Assembly (NCBI RefSeq): GCF_900109605.1
Contig: NZ_FOAM01000009.1
Span: forward strand, 62,001 to 126,000
Direction of reading: 5' to 3'
Length of the DNA stretch: 64,000 nucleotides
From: Xaviernesmea oryzae
Lineage (GTDB): Bacteria > Pseudomonadota > Alphaproteobacteria > Rhizobiales > Rhizobiaceae
This document shows positions 42,836-52,878 of the stretch, in pieces (position 1 is the first letter of the stretch; each line of letters starts with the position of its first letter). The notes beneath the pieces were generated by a model, which saw nothing but the letters and a program-made list of their open reading frames with translations, had not been told where the DNA came from and did no database searches. A program made the translations under genes and the position numbers.

Positions 42836-44485
42836 ATGGCACGCCAGTTCATTTATCACATGACCGGTCTGAACAAGGCCTACGGCACCAAGAAGGTGCT
42901 GGAAAACGTCCACCTGTCTTTCTATCCCGATGCCAAGATCGGCATCCTTGGTCCGAACGGCGCGGGTAAGTCCACCGTGCTGAAGATCATGGCTGGCCTC
43001 GACAAGGAGTGGACGGGCGAGGCCTGGCTGGCCGATGGCGCGACGCTCGGCTATCTCGCGCAGGAGCCGAAGCTCGACCCCGACAAGACCGTGTTCGAGA
43101 ACGTGATGGAGGGCGTCGCCCACAAGAAGGCGATCGTCGACCGTTACAACGAGCTGATGATGAACTATTCCGACGAGACGGCGGACGAGGGCGCCAGGCT
43201 CCAGGACATCATCGACGGCCAGAACCTCTGGGATCTCGAAAACCAGGTCGAAATGGCCATGGATGCGCTGCGCTGCCCGCCGGGCGACTCGGCGGTCACC
43301 AGCCTGTCCGGCGGTGAGAAGCGCCGCGTGGCGCTCTGCCAGCTCCTGCTGCGCCAGCCTGATCTGCTTCTCCTGGACGAACCGACCAACCATCTCGACG
43401 CCGAGACGATCGCCTGGCTCGAAAAGCACCTGCGCGAATATCCGGGCGCCATCCTGATGGTCACCCACGACCGCTACTTCCTCGACAACGTCACGGGCTG
43501 GATCCTTGAGCTCGACCGTGGCCGCGGCATTCCCTATGAGGGCAATTACTCGGCCTATCTGCAGGCCAAGGCCAAGCGCATGCAGCAGGAAGCCCGTGAA
43601 GAGGCCGGCCGCCAGAAGGCGCTCTCGCGCGAGCAGGAATGGATCGCGTCTTCCCCCAAGGCCCGCCAGGCCAAGTCGAAGGCCCGTATCAACGCTTATA
43701 ACGAGCTGGTCGATTCGGCTGCCGAGCGTCGCCCGTCCGACACGCAGATCGCCATTCCGATCGGCGAGCGCCTCGGACGTGTCGTCATCGAGGCGGAAAA
43801 CATCACCAAGTCCTTCGGTGATCGTGTTCTGATCGACAATCTCTCGTTCAAGCTGCCGCCGGGCGGCATCGTCGGCATCATCGGCCCGAACGGTGCGGGC
43901 AAGACCACGCTGTTCCGCATGATCACCGGGCAGGAACAGCCCGACAGCGGCACCATCACCATCGGCGATACGGTCGATCTCGGCTATGTCGACCAGAGCC
44001 GCGACACGCTCGCCGCCAACAAGACGGTCTGGGAAGAGATTTCCGAGGGCAACGACATCCTCAAGCTCGGCAAGTTCGAGATGAACTCGCGCGCTTATTG
44101 CGGCTCGTTCAACTTCAAGGGCGGCGACCAGCAGCAGAAGGTCGGCAATCTCTCGGGCGGTCAGCGCAATCGCGTGCACCTCGCCAAGATGCTGAAGGGC
44201 GGCCACAACGTGCTGCTGCTCGACGAACCGACCAATGACCTCGACACCGAAACGCTGGGGGCGCTGGAAGACGCGCTGGAAAACTTCGCCGGCTGCGCCG
44301 TCATCATCTCGCACGACCGCATGTTCCTCGACCGCCTGGCCACCCATATCCTCGCCTATGAAGGCGATGGTCATGTGGAATGGTTCGAAGGCAACTTCGA
44401 GGACTATGAAAAGGACAAGGTCCGCCGTCTCGGCCCGGATGCGCTCAACCCGAGCCGGATGTCCTACAAGCGCCTGACGCGCTGA
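42836..44485 (+). CDS. ettA: energy-dependent translational throttle protein EttA
   Basis: A 549-residue ABC-F ATPase. The two nucleotide-binding domains have Walker [10 protein letters not shown] at residues 39-47 and GPNGAGKTT near 350. Signatures are [11 protein letters not shown] and [11 protein letters not shown]. The P-site tRNA interaction region between them ([20 protein letters not shown]) and the arm insertion of the first domain mark the EttA subclass. It binds the ribosomal E site and gates the first peptide bond by ADP/ATP ratio. GGAG is 7 bases before the ATG. A strong terminator follows. Confidence 0.95.
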   Translation: MARQFIYHMTGLNKAYGTKKVLENVHLSFYPDAKIGILGPNGAGKSTVLKIMAGLDKEWTGEAWLADGATLGYLAQEPKLDPDKTVFENVMEGVAHKKAIVDRYNELMMNYSDETADEGARLQDIIDGQNLWDLENQVEMAMDALRCPPGDSAVTSLSGGEKRRVALCQLLLRQPDLLLLDEPTNHLDAETIAWLEKHLREYPGAILMVTHDRYFLDNVTGWILELDRGRGIPYEGNYSAYLQAKAKRMQQEAREEAGRQKALSREQEWIASSPKARQAKSKARINAYNELVDSAAERRPSDTQIAIPIGERLGRVVIEAENITKSFGDRVLIDNLSFKLPPGGIVGIIGPNGAGKTTLFRMITGQEQPDSGTITIGDTVDLGYVDQSRDTLAANKTVWEEISEGNDILKLGKFEMNSRAYCGSFNFKGGDQQQKVGNLSGGQRNRVHLAKMLKGGHNVLLLDEPTNDLDTETLGALEDALENFAGCAVIISHDRMFLDRLATHILAYEGDGHVEWFEGNFEDYEKDKVRRLGPDALNPSRMSYKRLTR

Positions 44486-44491
44486 CGCCAT

Positions 44492-44528
44492 CAAGCCCCG
44501 CCTGACCGAGCGTCTTGCGGGGCTTTTT
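44492..44528 (+). terminator. Rho-independent terminator of ettA
   Basis: AAGCCCCGC at 44492-44500 pairs with GCGGGGCTT at 44516-44524 and is followed by TTTCTTT. It lies 7 bases after the ettA stop. Confidence 0.9.
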
Positions 44529-44560
44529 CTTTGGGGTCCAGCGACGTCGGAGAGAGACGC

Positions 44561-45397
44561 ATGCGTGTCCTCGTCACCGGCAGTTCCGGCCGCATCGGCG
44601 CGGCAATCGTTGCGGACATGGCGGGCCGGCATGCCGTCATTGGGCTCGATCTGGTAGCGGGACCCAGGACAGGGCTGATCGCCGATCTCTGCGACATCGA
44701 CCGCTATCGCGTCGTTCTCGAACATGTCGATGCGGTCGTCCATGCAGCAGGTGTTCACGCGCCGCATGTCGGCGTGCTTGCGGACGACTCCTTCCACCGC
44801 ATCAATGTCGAGGGAACGCGCCGGCTTGCGCAAGCCGCGCGGCAGGCGGGCGTATCGCGCTTCGTCTTCACCAGTACAACGGCCGTCTTCGGTGGGGCTG
44901 AGAAGGAGGAGGGGTGTCGGTGGATCACCGAGACGACGCAGCCGCGCCCACGCAGCATCTATCATCGCTCCAAGCTGGAGGCCGAGGCGCTGCTTGCCGC
45001 CATGGCATCGCCGGATTTCTCCGTATGCATTCTGCGCATGTCGCGCTGCTTTCCAGAACGCGCCGATGTGATGGCGCTTTACCGGCTGCATCGCGGCATC
45101 GATGCGCGCGACGTCGCCTGTGCGCATCGAAAGGCCATGGAGTTGCCAGCGCCGCCGGCTTTCGATCGACTGATCATTTCCGCCGCGACACCTTTTCTGG
45201 AAAGCGACGCGCCGCGTCTCGGCCACAACGCCCCAGCCGTTCTGCGCGAACGGGCGCCGGGTTTGGTCACCGCTTTTTTGAAACGCGGTTGGTCGCTGCC
45301 GCAGCACATCGACCGTATCTATGTTCCGCTTGCCGCCCAGCAGCGGCTCGGCTGGCGCAGCCGCCATGGCTTTGAAACCGTGCTGCTGGAGAAATGA
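44561..45397 (+). CDS. NAD(P)-dependent epimerase/dehydratase (extended SDR)
   Basis: A 278-residue short-chain dehydrogenase of the extended type. The Rossmann motif is TGSSGRIG at residues 6-13, and the active-site pattern YHRSK is near residue 133, with an upstream FTSTTAVFGG. The C-terminal substrate domain ends in a long basic tail. The family handles nucleotide sugars or steroid-like substrates; no sugar genes are adjacent, so the product is unknown. The ATG at 44561 follows GGAGAGAG. It has its own start just after the ettA terminator, so it probably has a separate promoter. Confidence 0.82.
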   Translation: MRVLVTGSSGRIGAAIVADMAGRHAVIGLDLVAGPRTGLIADLCDIDRYRVVLEHVDAVVHAAGVHAPHVGVLADDSFHRINVEGTRRLAQAARQAGVSRFVFTSTTAVFGGAEKEEGCRWITETTQPRPRSIYHRSKLEAEALLAAMASPDFSVCILRMSRCFPERADVMALYRLHRGIDARDVACAHRKAMELPAPPAFDRLIISAATPFLESDAPRLGHNAPAVLRERAPGLVTAFLKRGWSLPQHIDRIYVPLAAQQRLGWRSRHGFETVLLEK

Positions 45398-45568
45398 TCC
45401 CGGTATGCCGGGCAAGGCTGGGCGCTGCCGAGCGCGTCGTTGATCAGGACGTGTGCGACAGTCATCCATAATTTAGACGAAATTTAATGAGCGCCGTCTA
45501 TAAGCGATGGGCAGCCTGAAACAGGTCGCGATGTCTTCCTGTTGAAGTGGTTTGTCCACGGAGCGCTC

Positions 45569-47752
45569 ATGTCCAGGCTTTCTCTCCGTTTCATGCTTGT
45601 CGCCTTGGCCGTTGTGCCCACGCTGGCGCTTGTTCTCGTCTGCGCCTATCAGGCGATCGGCTACAAGACGCGCTATGGTCACATGCTGGCGACCGATATC
45701 TATCGCGATCTGGCCGAAGCCGGCGCGGATCTCGCCCTGAAGCTGCACCGCGAAATCGGGGCGGGTGACAATGAATTGCAGGATGCGCGCGCTGCCACGC
45801 AGACCGCGATCGATGCCCTGAAGAAACGTTTCGACCGGCTGACGGCGCAGGGTCTTGCAGATGACGGCGCGCAGATGGCCATGGCCTCGGCGCTGGAGGC
45901 GCTCTCCCACCTGCCGAATTATCGCAAATGGGTGGATGAAAGCATGGTGGGCATCAACGATGCGCTGGTCCAGCTGGAGCCGGCCTATTCGGCCGGTGTC
46001 GATCTGGTGCGCCATGCCGGCCTGTTGATCGATAACGCCGCCGAAGCCCGGCTCGTCTCCGGCCTTCATGCCGTCTTGCAGCTCGACAAGGCGGAGATGA
46101 TCGATGCGCGGCTCGGGCCTGAATATGTCGCGCGGGGGCAGCTCAGGGGCCGGCGCTACGGTTTCGCCGTCGAGGCATCGGCATTGCGCTCCATCTATCT
46201 GCCGGTTTACCGCGATGCGCTGCCGCCTGCCATCCGGGTGGCGCTCGACCAGCAGATGGCGAGCGATGACGGCCTTTTTCTGGCGCAGCTGCGCAGCGAA
46301 ATGAGCCGAAACGCGACCGCCAAGCACGGCCCGGCCGACATGGAGCGGTGGAACCGCGCGACCGCTGGAACACGCGCCACCTTGCTCGCCACGCTCCAGG
46401 CCGTGGAGAGCGAACTGGCGCGAACCACGTCGCGCGATCGCGCGGATGCTCTTTTTGCCTTTCGCTTCTATGCCGGTGTCAGCCTGGGCATCGTCACGCT
46501 GGTAGCGCTGATGTCCATGGCTGCGCTTCGCACGATCTCGCAGGCCGTGCGCCGTCTCTCCGAGCGCATGCATGCGCTGGCCGCCGGCAATGTCACGATC
46601 CCGGTGCCGGATCAGGAGCGCAGCGACGAGATCGGCGAAATGGCGCGGTCCGTCGAGATTTTCCGCCAGGCGGCGATCCGCAGCGAGACGCTGGAAGCCC
46701 ATGCCGCGCAGCTGCGCGCACAGCACGACGACGAGCGCGCGGCGCTTCAGCGCGCAGCCGAAGAGGAAGCCGATCGCCGGCTGGGAACCGCCACCCGCGC
46801 CCTGGCGCGAGGTCTGCACAGTCTGGCGAGCGGCGATCTGCTCTGTGTGATCGACGAGCCGCTGGCGCCGCAATTCGAAGCGTTGCGGCATGATTTCAAC
46901 GCTTCGATCCAGCAGCTGCGCGAGACCTTGCTGATCGTCGGCCAATCCGCCGACCGCGTCACCGGCGGCGCGCACGAGGTTTCAGCAGCGGCGGAAGATC
47001 TGTCCAGCCGCACGGAGCAGCAAACCGCGGCGCTGGCCGAAAGCTCGGCAACCCTCAGGGACGTGACCGGCACCATCGGCGCCACCACGCAACGCACCGG
47101 CGAAGCACGCGACATCGTCGGCGGCACGCGGCAGGAAACCGCCCATTGCGGCGCGGTGATGCGCGAGGCGGCCGCCGCGATGGACCGGATCGAGGACTCC
47201 TCGCGCAAGATCGGGCAGATCATTTCGGTGATCGACGAGATCGCCTTCCAGACCAATCTCCTGGCACTGAATGCCGGTGTGGAAGCGGCGCGCGCGGGCG
47301 ACGCGGGCAAGGGTTTTGCCGTGGTGGCCCAGGAGGTGCGGGCGCTTGCGCAACGCTCCGCCGAGGCGGCACGTGAGATCAAGGCGCTGGTCGGCGCGGC
47401 CGATGCCGCCGTGGTCGAAGGTGTCCGCCTTGTGGATAAGACCGGCGAGGGCCTCGTGTCGATCGAAGCGCTGGTCACGCGCATCAGCGGCCATATGAAT
47501 GGCGTGGCTGAAGCCTCGCGGGAGCAGGCCTCGCGTCTGGCGCAGATCAGCGGGGCGGTGGACGATATGGAAGGGGCAACCCAACGCAATGCGGTCATGG
47601 TCGAGCAGATGAAGGCGGCGGGCAGCGGCCTTGCGGAGGAAAGCGACAGGCTGGCGCAGATGCTCGCCCGTTTCCGCCTTGTCGCATCCAGACAGGCGCC
47701 GACACCCCTGTCCGACATCAGCTTCGACCAGCCAATGCGGCGGCGCGCATGA
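45569..47752 (+). CDS. methyl-accepting chemotaxis protein with a NIT-like sensor
   Basis: A 727-residue chemoreceptor. Membrane helix 1 spans residues about 9-31 ([20 protein letters not shown]). A periplasmic helical region of about 250 residues resembles the nitrate/nitrite-sensing NIT domain. Helix 2 is near 291-315, then HAMP ([19 protein letters not shown]). The signalling domain carries the tip [20 protein letters not shown] near residue 556. No CheB/CheR pentapeptide tail is visible. The ligand is uncertain. CGGAG sits near the ATG at 45569. No che or flagellar gene is in this window, so it must connect to an array encoded elsewhere. Confidence 0.9.
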   Translation: MSRLSLRFMLVALAVVPTLALVLVCAYQAIGYKTRYGHMLATDIYRDLAEAGADLALKLHREIGAGDNELQDARAATQTAIDALKKRFDRLTAQGLADDGAQMAMASALEALSHLPNYRKWVDESMVGINDALVQLEPAYSAGVDLVRHAGLLIDNAAEARLVSGLHAVLQLDKAEMIDARLGPEYVARGQLRGRRYGFAVEASALRSIYLPVYRDALPPAIRVALDQQMASDDGLFLAQLRSEMSRNATAKHGPADMERWNRATAGTRATLLATLQAVESELARTTSRDRADALFAFRFYAGVSLGIVTLVALMSMAALRTISQAVRRLSERMHALAAGNVTIPVPDQERSDEIGEMARSVEIFRQAAIRSETLEAHAAQLRAQHDDERAALQRAAEEEADRRLGTATRALARGLHSLASGDLLCVIDEPLAPQFEALRHDFNASIQQLRETLLIVGQSADRVTGGAHEVSAAAEDLSSRTEQQTAALAESSATLRDVTGTIGATTQRTGEARDIVGGTRQETAHCGAVMREAAAAMDRIEDSSRKIGQIISVIDEIAFQTNLLALNAGVEAARAGDAGKGFAVVAQEVRALAQRSAEAAREIKALVGAADAAVVEGVRLVDKTGEGLVSIEALVTRISGHMNGVAEASREQASRLAQISGAVDDMEGATQRNAVMVEQMKAAGSGLAEESDRLAQMLARFRLVASRQAPTPLSDISFDQPMRRRA

Positions 47753-47914
47753 CACGGCGATGCAATGCGCTTTGTGCTCGGTGCGCCGCTCGTTAAACAA
47801 AGGACCGAGCGAAGCCTCAGGTCAGTGCCACTAGGCTTGAGGCCTTCGACCCCCGCCTTGAGTCGCTTTGTCTTTGCGCAACAGACCACTTGCATCTTCC
47901 CCATCCATGACATA

Positions 47915-47932
47915 AAGATATGTTTATATCTT
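47915..47932. promoter_or_regulatory. palindromic operator candidate for the ArsR-methyltransferase protein
   Basis: AAGATAT (47915-47921) and ATATCTT (47926-47932) form a perfect inverted repeat with a 4-base spacer, embedded in AT-rich DNA. It lies 18 bases before the ArsR gene start. ArsR-family dimers recognise such palindromes, and rhizobial SahR sites of the ATAAAGATAT kind are recalled from methionine regulons. Autoregulation is inferred. Confidence 0.55.
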
Positions 47933-47950
47933 GATGGAAATGGGGTTGGG

Positions 47951-48952
47951 ATGGATCTGGCGCTGGAGGCCTTGGTGGACGTCTTGAAGGCTGCGGGTGA
48001 GCCCACCCGTTTTCGCTTGCTCAAGCTCCTGTCTGCGGGCGATCTCACGGTCACGGATCTCACCGAGATTCTCGGCCAGTCGCAGCCACGCATTTCCCGC
48101 CACCTGAAGCTCCTGAGCGAGGTCGCCCTGATTGATCGCTATCAGGAGGGTGCTTGGGCCTATTTTCGCCTGAGGCCTGAGGGACCCGCCGTCGACCTGG
48201 TTCGCGCCATGCTCGTGTCAGCTCGTGCCGACGATCCGGTTCTCTCACGCGATGCCGAGCGGCTGGCGGCTTTGAAGCAGGCGCGATCGGAGCGTGCCCA
48301 GGCCTATTTCAGCCGCAACGCCCAGGAATGGGACGTGCTGCGCCAATTGCATGTGCGCGAGACGGATGTCGAGGCGGCGCTGCTCAATCTCGTCGGCGAT
48401 GCGCCTGTCGATCAGATGCTGGATCTCGGTACGGGCACGGGCCGGATCCTGCAACTGCTGCAGGATGTTTACCGCCACGCGGTGGGTGTGGATGCCAGTC
48501 GCGACATGCTCGCCGTCGCCCGGGCCAATCTGGACCGCGCCGCGATCGGCAAGGCCACGGTGCGTCAGGGCGACATTTTCAACCTGCCGCTGGAGGGCGG
48601 CCAGTTCGATCTGGTCACCATCCATCAGGTGCTGCATTTCCTTGACCAGCCGGACCGGGCGATCGCCGAAGCGGCGCGCATGCTGGCGCCTGGCGGCCGG
48701 CTTGTCATCATCGACCTCGCGCCGCATGGATTGGAATACCTGCGCGACGACCATGCCCATGCCCGCCTGGGCTTTTCGCACCAGACCATGGTCGAATGGC
48801 TCGAACAGGCCGGGCTTCGCCTGGAAGAGGCTCTCGACCTCTCGCCGGATCGCGCCCGCGAGCGGCAATTGACCGTCACCATCTGGCTGGCGCGCGCGCC
48901 CGAACGGGCATGGCCGGCTGTTTCTCCCGCCTTGGTTTCGATAGGACAATGA
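47951..48952 (+). CDS. ArsR family regulator fused to a SAM-dependent methyltransferase (SahR-like)
   Basis: A 333-residue fusion. Residues 1-90 are an ArsR winged helix (VLKAAGEPTRFRLLKLLSAG, LTEILGQSQPRISRHLKLL) without the metal-binding Cys of arsenic sensors. From residue 140 follows a class I methyltransferase fold with motif I MLDLGTGTGRILQ near 156 and GQFDLVTIHQVLHFL. Such fusions are found next to metF or metH in Alphaproteobacteria, where the methyltransferase domain is thought to sense SAM or S-adenosylhomocysteine. The gene overlaps metF by 4 bases (ATGA). The start at 47951 is chosen after a palindrome and a GGGGTTGGG stretch. Confidence 0.87.
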   Translation: MDLALEALVDVLKAAGEPTRFRLLKLLSAGDLTVTDLTEILGQSQPRISRHLKLLSEVALIDRYQEGAWAYFRLRPEGPAVDLVRAMLVSARADDPVLSRDAERLAALKQARSERAQAYFSRNAQEWDVLRQLHVRETDVEAALLNLVGDAPVDQMLDLGTGTGRILQLLQDVYRHAVGVDASRDMLAVARANLDRAAIGKATVRQGDIFNLPLEGGQFDLVTIHQVLHFLDQPDRAIAEAARMLAPGGRLVIIDLAPHGLEYLRDDHAHARLGFSHQTMVEWLEQAGLRLEEALDLSPDRARERQLTVTIWLARAPERAWPAVSPALVSIGQ

Positions 48953-49860
48953 CGATGGCGCCGCAAACGCTTCACCCCGCCCGGCGCGCCGCGCTGAAGC
49001 TTTCCTTCGAATTCTTCCCGCCGAAGAACGAGGAGATGGAAAGCCAGCTTCTGAGCACGGCCGAGACGCTGAAGGTCTATGCGCCCGAGTTCGTCAGCGT
49101 CACCTATGGTGCTGGCGGTTCCACGAAGTCGCGCTCGATCGACACCGTGCGCAAGCTGATCGCCGAACGGGGGCTGACCAACACCGCTGCGCATCTGACC
49201 TGCGTTGGCGCCAGTTGCGCCGAAGTGGATGCGGTGATCGAGGAATTCCTGGCCGCTGGCGTGACACGCTTTGTCGCGCTGCGTGGGGATGCGCCCGGCG
49301 GGGCAGGGGTTGCCTATCAGCCGCATCCCGAAGGCTATGCCAATGCAGCCGCTCTGGTCGCGGCACTGGCAAAGCGCGGCGTGCGCTCGATCTCCGTCTC
49401 CGCCTACCCGGAAAAGCACCCGGAGAGTGCCGACGTTGCCGCCGATATCGACATGCTGAAGCGCAAGGTCGACAATGGTGCGACCCAGGCGCTCACCCAG
49501 TTCTTTTTCGACAATGACGACTTCGAGCGCTATCTGAACCGGGTACGTGCCGCCGGCATCGACATTCCGGTCATTCCCGGCATCCTGCCGATCAACAATC
49601 TGACGCAGGTGATGAAATTCGCCGGCCTGTGCGGCGCGCGTGTGCCACAGGTGCTGATCGACCGGTTGCAGCCGCTGGACGATCTGCCGGAAGAGCGTTT
49701 CCGCGAGGCGACACTGATTGCTGCCGAGCAGATTGTCGATCTCGCGCATCGCGGCCTGTCGGACTTCCATCTCTACACGATGAACCGTGCGCCGCTGATC
49801 AGCGCCGTTTGCGACCTCGTACAGTTTCAGCGCATGGATGCAGCGTCCCCGGCTGCCTGA
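48949..49860 (+). CDS. metF: 5,10-methylenetetrahydrofolate reductase
   Basis: A 303-residue flavoenzyme that reduces methylene-THF to methyl-THF for methionine synthesis. The N-terminal FEFFPPKNEEM contains the catalytic Glu near residue 21. Further family marks are FVSVTYGAGGSTKSRS, HLTCVGAS and RGDAPGG. The length matches E. coli MetF. Its ATG overlaps the ArsR-methyltransferase stop; a second ATG at 48955 is better spaced from AGGA. The overlap means the regulator and enzyme are made from one mRNA. Confidence 0.95.
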   Translation: MTMAPQTLHPARRAALKLSFEFFPPKNEEMESQLLSTAETLKVYAPEFVSVTYGAGGSTKSRSIDTVRKLIAERGLTNTAAHLTCVGASCAEVDAVIEEFLAAGVTRFVALRGDAPGGAGVAYQPHPEGYANAAALVAALAKRGVRSISVSAYPEKHPESADVAADIDMLKRKVDNGATQALTQFFFDNDDFERYLNRVRAAGIDIPVIPGILPINNLTQVMKFAGLCGARVPQVLIDRLQPLDDLPEERFREATLIAAEQIVDLAHRGLSDFHLYTMNRAPLISAVCDLVQFQRMDAASPAA

Positions 49861-50206
49861 ACAGGCGCGGCATCTGCGCATTAGCCAATCCGGTGCGTGC
49901 CGCTTGGCGGCGGCTTCGATGTGTGAGGGAGATCCGCTCCGCCTGAAGCCCTTTTGTGAAAGTCATAATGAAACACGCCGCGCAGGCTTGCCTGGCGGCG
50001 TGTCGCAAATTTGGTGCGGATTAGGATCGCGTCGCCTCCCCGACGATGCATTTATTCGGCGCTGTCCTTAAATCCAGCCGAGGGCTGGAACTCCTCCCGC
50101 GCCGTGGCGTCCGCCTTGCCTGATCGTGGCCTTGGCCTGATCGTGATCTCGAACGATTCCACCTTTCTTTCAATGCGGTATATCGCCCGGATGCAACCCC
50201 TTGTAC
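49861..50206. other. spacer after metF, with one hairpin
   Basis: About 345 bases. Inside, ACACGCCGC (49973-49981) and GCGGCGTGT (49995-50003) form a 9-bp stem around an inner CAGGC/GCCTG hairpin. It has T residues on the minus-strand side, so it may end leftward transcription. No gene is seen otherwise. Confidence 0.5.
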
Positions 50207-50284
50207 CTAGATGAACAGCATCATCACCACGAAGGTGAATGCGGCACCGATCATGAGGACATTCAGTGAACGTGTAAGTTCCAT
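50207..50284 (-). CDS. 25-residue single-span membrane peptide
   Basis: A very short gene reading MELTRSLNVLMIG, then a hydrophobic segment ending FVVMMLFI. AGGAGG stands 5 bases before the ATG, the strongest ribosome binding site in the area. The peptide is one amphipathic start (ELTRS) followed by a helix of about 18 residues, so an inner-membrane location is expected. Upstream on the minus strand lies an AT-rich region (TTATTAACC) that could hold a promoter. I do not know its function; small proteins of this form often bind and tune larger membrane complexes. It is transcribed opposite to metF. Confidence 0.7.
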   Translation of the reverse strand: MELTRSLNVLMIGAAFTFVVMMLFI

Positions 50285-50495
50285 ATCAGCCTCCTGGCGT
50301 TGACGGTTAATAACTAGGGTAAAAATGTCACATCGCAAAGGCAATCTTGTGCTGCACTGCCGTGGTCAGCTGGCCAATTCGGCGGATTTCCCACTTAACC
50401 GCTAGATTTCCTTTGTCAAAAAGCCGCCACATTTTTTTCACGATTTCACATGCCGTGATCGCACTTTCGTCGTCTTTGTTCGGGGGCGAGTCGAG
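50285..50495. other. spacer between the EamA gene and the small peptide gene
   Basis: About 210 bases, AT-rich near 50305-50335 and 50430-50450. It probably holds the promoter of the small gene read leftward. No other feature is seen. Confidence 0.4.
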
Positions 50496-51434
50496 TCAGG
50501 CCGGTTTCCCGCGCGCGATCACGCCAAGGGCGCGGCCGTCGAGGACGACCAGGCCGAGGCCGATCAGCACCATGCCAGCCATATCCGTCATAGCCAGCCG
50601 TTCGCCGAGGAACAGAGCCCCGAGCAAAATAGCGCTTGGCGGCACGAGCAGCGTGACCAGCGACGTATTGGTTGCCCCAGCCACCGCCATGATCCGGAAA
50701 AACAGAATATAGCCGAAGGCGGTCGATAACAGGGCCAGCGCGACAACCGCCAGCACAGCGCTTGCAGGCGGCATGGCCAAGGTCCAGGGATGATCGACCG
50801 CAAGCGAAACCGGCAGCATGATCAGGCTGGAGGCCGTCAGCTGGCCGGTGGCGATGACCGTCGGGTTCAGCCCCTTGAAGCTCTTGCCATAGGTGCCGGC
50901 AAAACCATAGCTGACGGCCGCCAGAAGCGGCAGAAGCAGGGCCCAGAAGGGGACGGCGTGGTCGCCTGAAAAGAGCGTGGCCAGGGCAGCGGGTCCGAGC
51001 AGCACCGCCGTTCCACAGAGGCCGAGAATGCAGCCGGCGATCTTCTTCCCCGTCATCCGCTCATCCGCAGTCAGGAGATGGGCGATCAGCACCGTCCAGA
51101 TGGGTGTGGTGGCATTAAGGATCGAGGCGAGACCCGCACCGATCTGGGTCTGGCCGAGAAAGATGAAGGCATGGGGAATGGCATTGTTGACGAGACCCAG
51201 GAGCAGGAAGCCGCGCCAGCGGCCGGCAAGCGCGCCATAAAGCCCATGGCCACCGCGCAAGAGAAGATGCAGCACGATCGCCGCCAGCGAAAGCCGCAGG
51301 AACACGAGCGTGAACGGCGGGACATGGCCGACCGCCACGCGTGCGAAGAAGAAGGAGCCGCCCCAAAGCAGACCGAGAAGAAAGAGGAGCCCCCAGGTGA
51401 GCAGGTTCATGCGAGGGGCGGGTGCAGCGGTCAT
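50496..51434 (-). CDS. EamA/DMT family transporter
   Basis: A 312-residue ten-helix exporter-type protein. The first EamA repeat holds LLFLLGLLWGGSFFFARVAVG and FLRLSLAAIVLHLLLRGG. The second holds SLVTLLVPPSAILLGALFLGERL. GGAG precedes the ATG at 51434. The sequence is not closely similar to the other EamA protein at 40592, so they are separate subfamily members. The substrate is unknown. Confidence 0.86.
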   Translation of the reverse strand: MTAAPAPRMNLLTWGLLFLLGLLWGGSFFFARVAVGHVPPFTLVFLRLSLAAIVLHLLLRGGHGLYGALAGRWRGFLLLGLVNNAIPHAFIFLGQTQIGAGLASILNATTPIWTVLIAHLLTADERMTGKKIAGCILGLCGTAVLLGPAALATLFSGDHAVPFWALLLPLLAAVSYGFAGTYGKSFKGLNPTVIATGQLTASSLIMLPVSLAVDHPWTLAMPPASAVLAVVALALLSTAFGYILFFRIMAVAGATNTSLVTLLVPPSAILLGALFLGERLAMTDMAGMVLIGLGLVVLDGRALGVIARGKPA

Positions 51435-51523
51435 GTCGGCGGCTCCATGTTCAAAGTGTCTTTTGGTTTAGGTTCCGCTGATGTTCTCGTCCACCCGAAA
51501 CTTGATACATGATACAAAACATG

Positions 51524-51557
51524 AACACCTCGGCACGCTTGCGCATACCGAGGTGTT
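51524..51557 (-). terminator. probable terminator of the mltB-like gene
   Basis: AACACCTCGG (51524-51533) and CCGAGGTGTT (51548-51557) are perfect 10-bp arms with a 14-base loop. On the minus strand CATGTTTTG follows. It lies 71 bases after the mltB-like stop. Confidence 0.6.
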
Positions 51558-51627
51558 GGCCGAATGGGTTTTGAGCGACGTTTGCTAACGCCCGAATGCC
51601 GGCATTGCCGGGATCGGGCAGACTGCT

Positions 51628-52878
51628 CTACTTGTTCAGCGCGTCGAGCACGGCCTGCGTGGCCCAACCATCGGCCGGCAGGCCGAAGCGCAGCTGTTCC
51701 TGCTGGAGCGCGGCGCGCGTGCCAGAGCCGAGAATGCCGTCGATCTTGCCGACATCATGACCGAGCGTATCGAGCCGAGTCTGCAGTGCCTTCATGCCCT
51801 CTTCCGTCAGTCCCTGTTCGGGATGGCCGGGATCGTAGGCCGGCGCACCGGCCAGCCGCGTGGCGAAATAGGCGGCGGAGGTCGTGTAGATGAAGGATTG
51901 GTTCCAGGAGAGATAGATGTTGAAATTCGGATAGGTGAGGAAGGCGACGCCCTTGCGGCCCTGCGGCAGCACCAGGGACGCATCGAGGTCGCCATGGCTG
52001 GTGTCGCCATCACGTGGCTCGACACCGAGGCCAAACCAGTCGGACGCTTTCAGGCCAGGCTGCAGGCCGGTTTTTTCCCAAGGCAGGTTTTCAGGAACAA
52101 CGACTTCTTGGATCCACGGCTCGCCACGGCGGAAGCCGAGGCTCTGGATGAAATTGGCCGCCGTCATGATCGCGTCGGGCGCGCTCTGCTTCAAATTGAT
52201 ATGGCCGTCGCCATCGCCATCGACCCCATGGGCGATGATGTCCTTCGGCAGCATCTGCACCTGGCCGATTTCGCCCGCCCAGGCGCCCGTCGTCGTTGCC
52301 GGGTCGAGATCGCCATGCTGGACCATTTCCAGTGCGGCGACGAGCTGCGGCCGGAACATTTCCGGCCGGCGGCAGTCATGCGACAGGGTGACGAGCGCAT
52401 TCAGCGTGTTGAAATTGCCCTGCACGGCGCCAAAGTCGGTCTCCATCGCCCAGAAGGCGGTAATGACAGGCGCAGGCACGCCATATTCGCGCTCGGCCCG
52501 GGCGAAGACCTCGGCATAGTCCTTGATCTTCTTTGCGCCCAGCTCCAGCCGGGCCTTGCTGACGGTGCGGTTGGAAAATTCCTGGAAGGTCTGGCGGAAC
52601 ACGCCTTGGGCGCGGTCGCGCGCCAGCACCTTCTCGTCGATCCGCGCGCCGGCCAGTGCCCGCTCGGCGATCTCGGCGGGAACGCCCGCCGCCACGGCTT
52701 CATCCTTTACGCCCGCGAGAAAGGTGGCGAGGTCGCCGCCGCACGGCGGCTTCGGCGCATCGGCCGCCGCTGGGGCCGCGGGCGCGGCATTCTGCGCGGC
52801 GGCAGGCAAGGCAGCGAGCATGCTGGTGGAGGCGAGGAAGGTGGCGAAAACAGCAAGCGGGCTGATGCGAAATGGCAT
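51628..52878 (-). CDS. lytic murein transglycosylase, MltB family
   Basis: A 416-residue exported enzyme that cleaves glycan strands of peptidoglycan, forming 1,6-anhydro ends. A signal (VFATFLASTSMLAALPAAAQ) is followed by an Ala/Pro spacer and the SLT_2 domain, with the catalytic Glu146 in AFWAMETDFG and GAWAGEIGQVQMLP. The loop DGDGDGHINL resembles the calcium-binding EF-hand of Slt35/MltB. The C-terminus is a peptidoglycan-binding domain (GMKALQTRLDTLGHDVGKIDG). There is no lipobox Cys, unlike E. coli MltB, so it is probably soluble in the periplasm. AGGA precedes the ATG at 52878. Confidence 0.9.
   Translation of the reverse strand: MPFRISPLAVFATFLASTSMLAALPAAAQNAAPAAPAAADAPKPPCGGDLATFLAGVKDEAVAAGVPAEIAERALAGARIDEKVLARDRAQGVFRQTFQEFSNRTVSKARLELGAKKIKDYAEVFARAEREYGVPAPVITAFWAMETDFGAVQGNFNTLNALVTLSHDCRRPEMFRPQLVAALEMVQHGDLDPATTTGAWAGEIGQVQMLPKDIIAHGVDGDGDGHINLKQSAPDAIMTAANFIQSLGFRRGEPWIQEVVVPENLPWEKTGLQPGLKASDWFGLGVEPRDGDTSHGDLDASLVLPQGRKGVAFLTYPNFNIYLSWNQSFIYTTSAAYFATRLAGAPAYDPGHPEQGLTEEGMKALQTRLDTLGHDVGKIDGILGSGTRAALQQEQLRFGLPADGWATQAVLDALNK

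Noticed and set aside
42719-45469. A 916-codon open frame opposite ettA and the epimerase gene
   Set aside because: It crosses a clear terminator and two well-supported genes; composition is that of an antisense shadow.
47760-47950. SAM riboswitch before the methionine-cycle operon
   Set aside because: The leader is short and AT-rich and shows only the palindrome; I do not see the pseudoknot elements of the SAM-II class common in Alphaproteobacteria.
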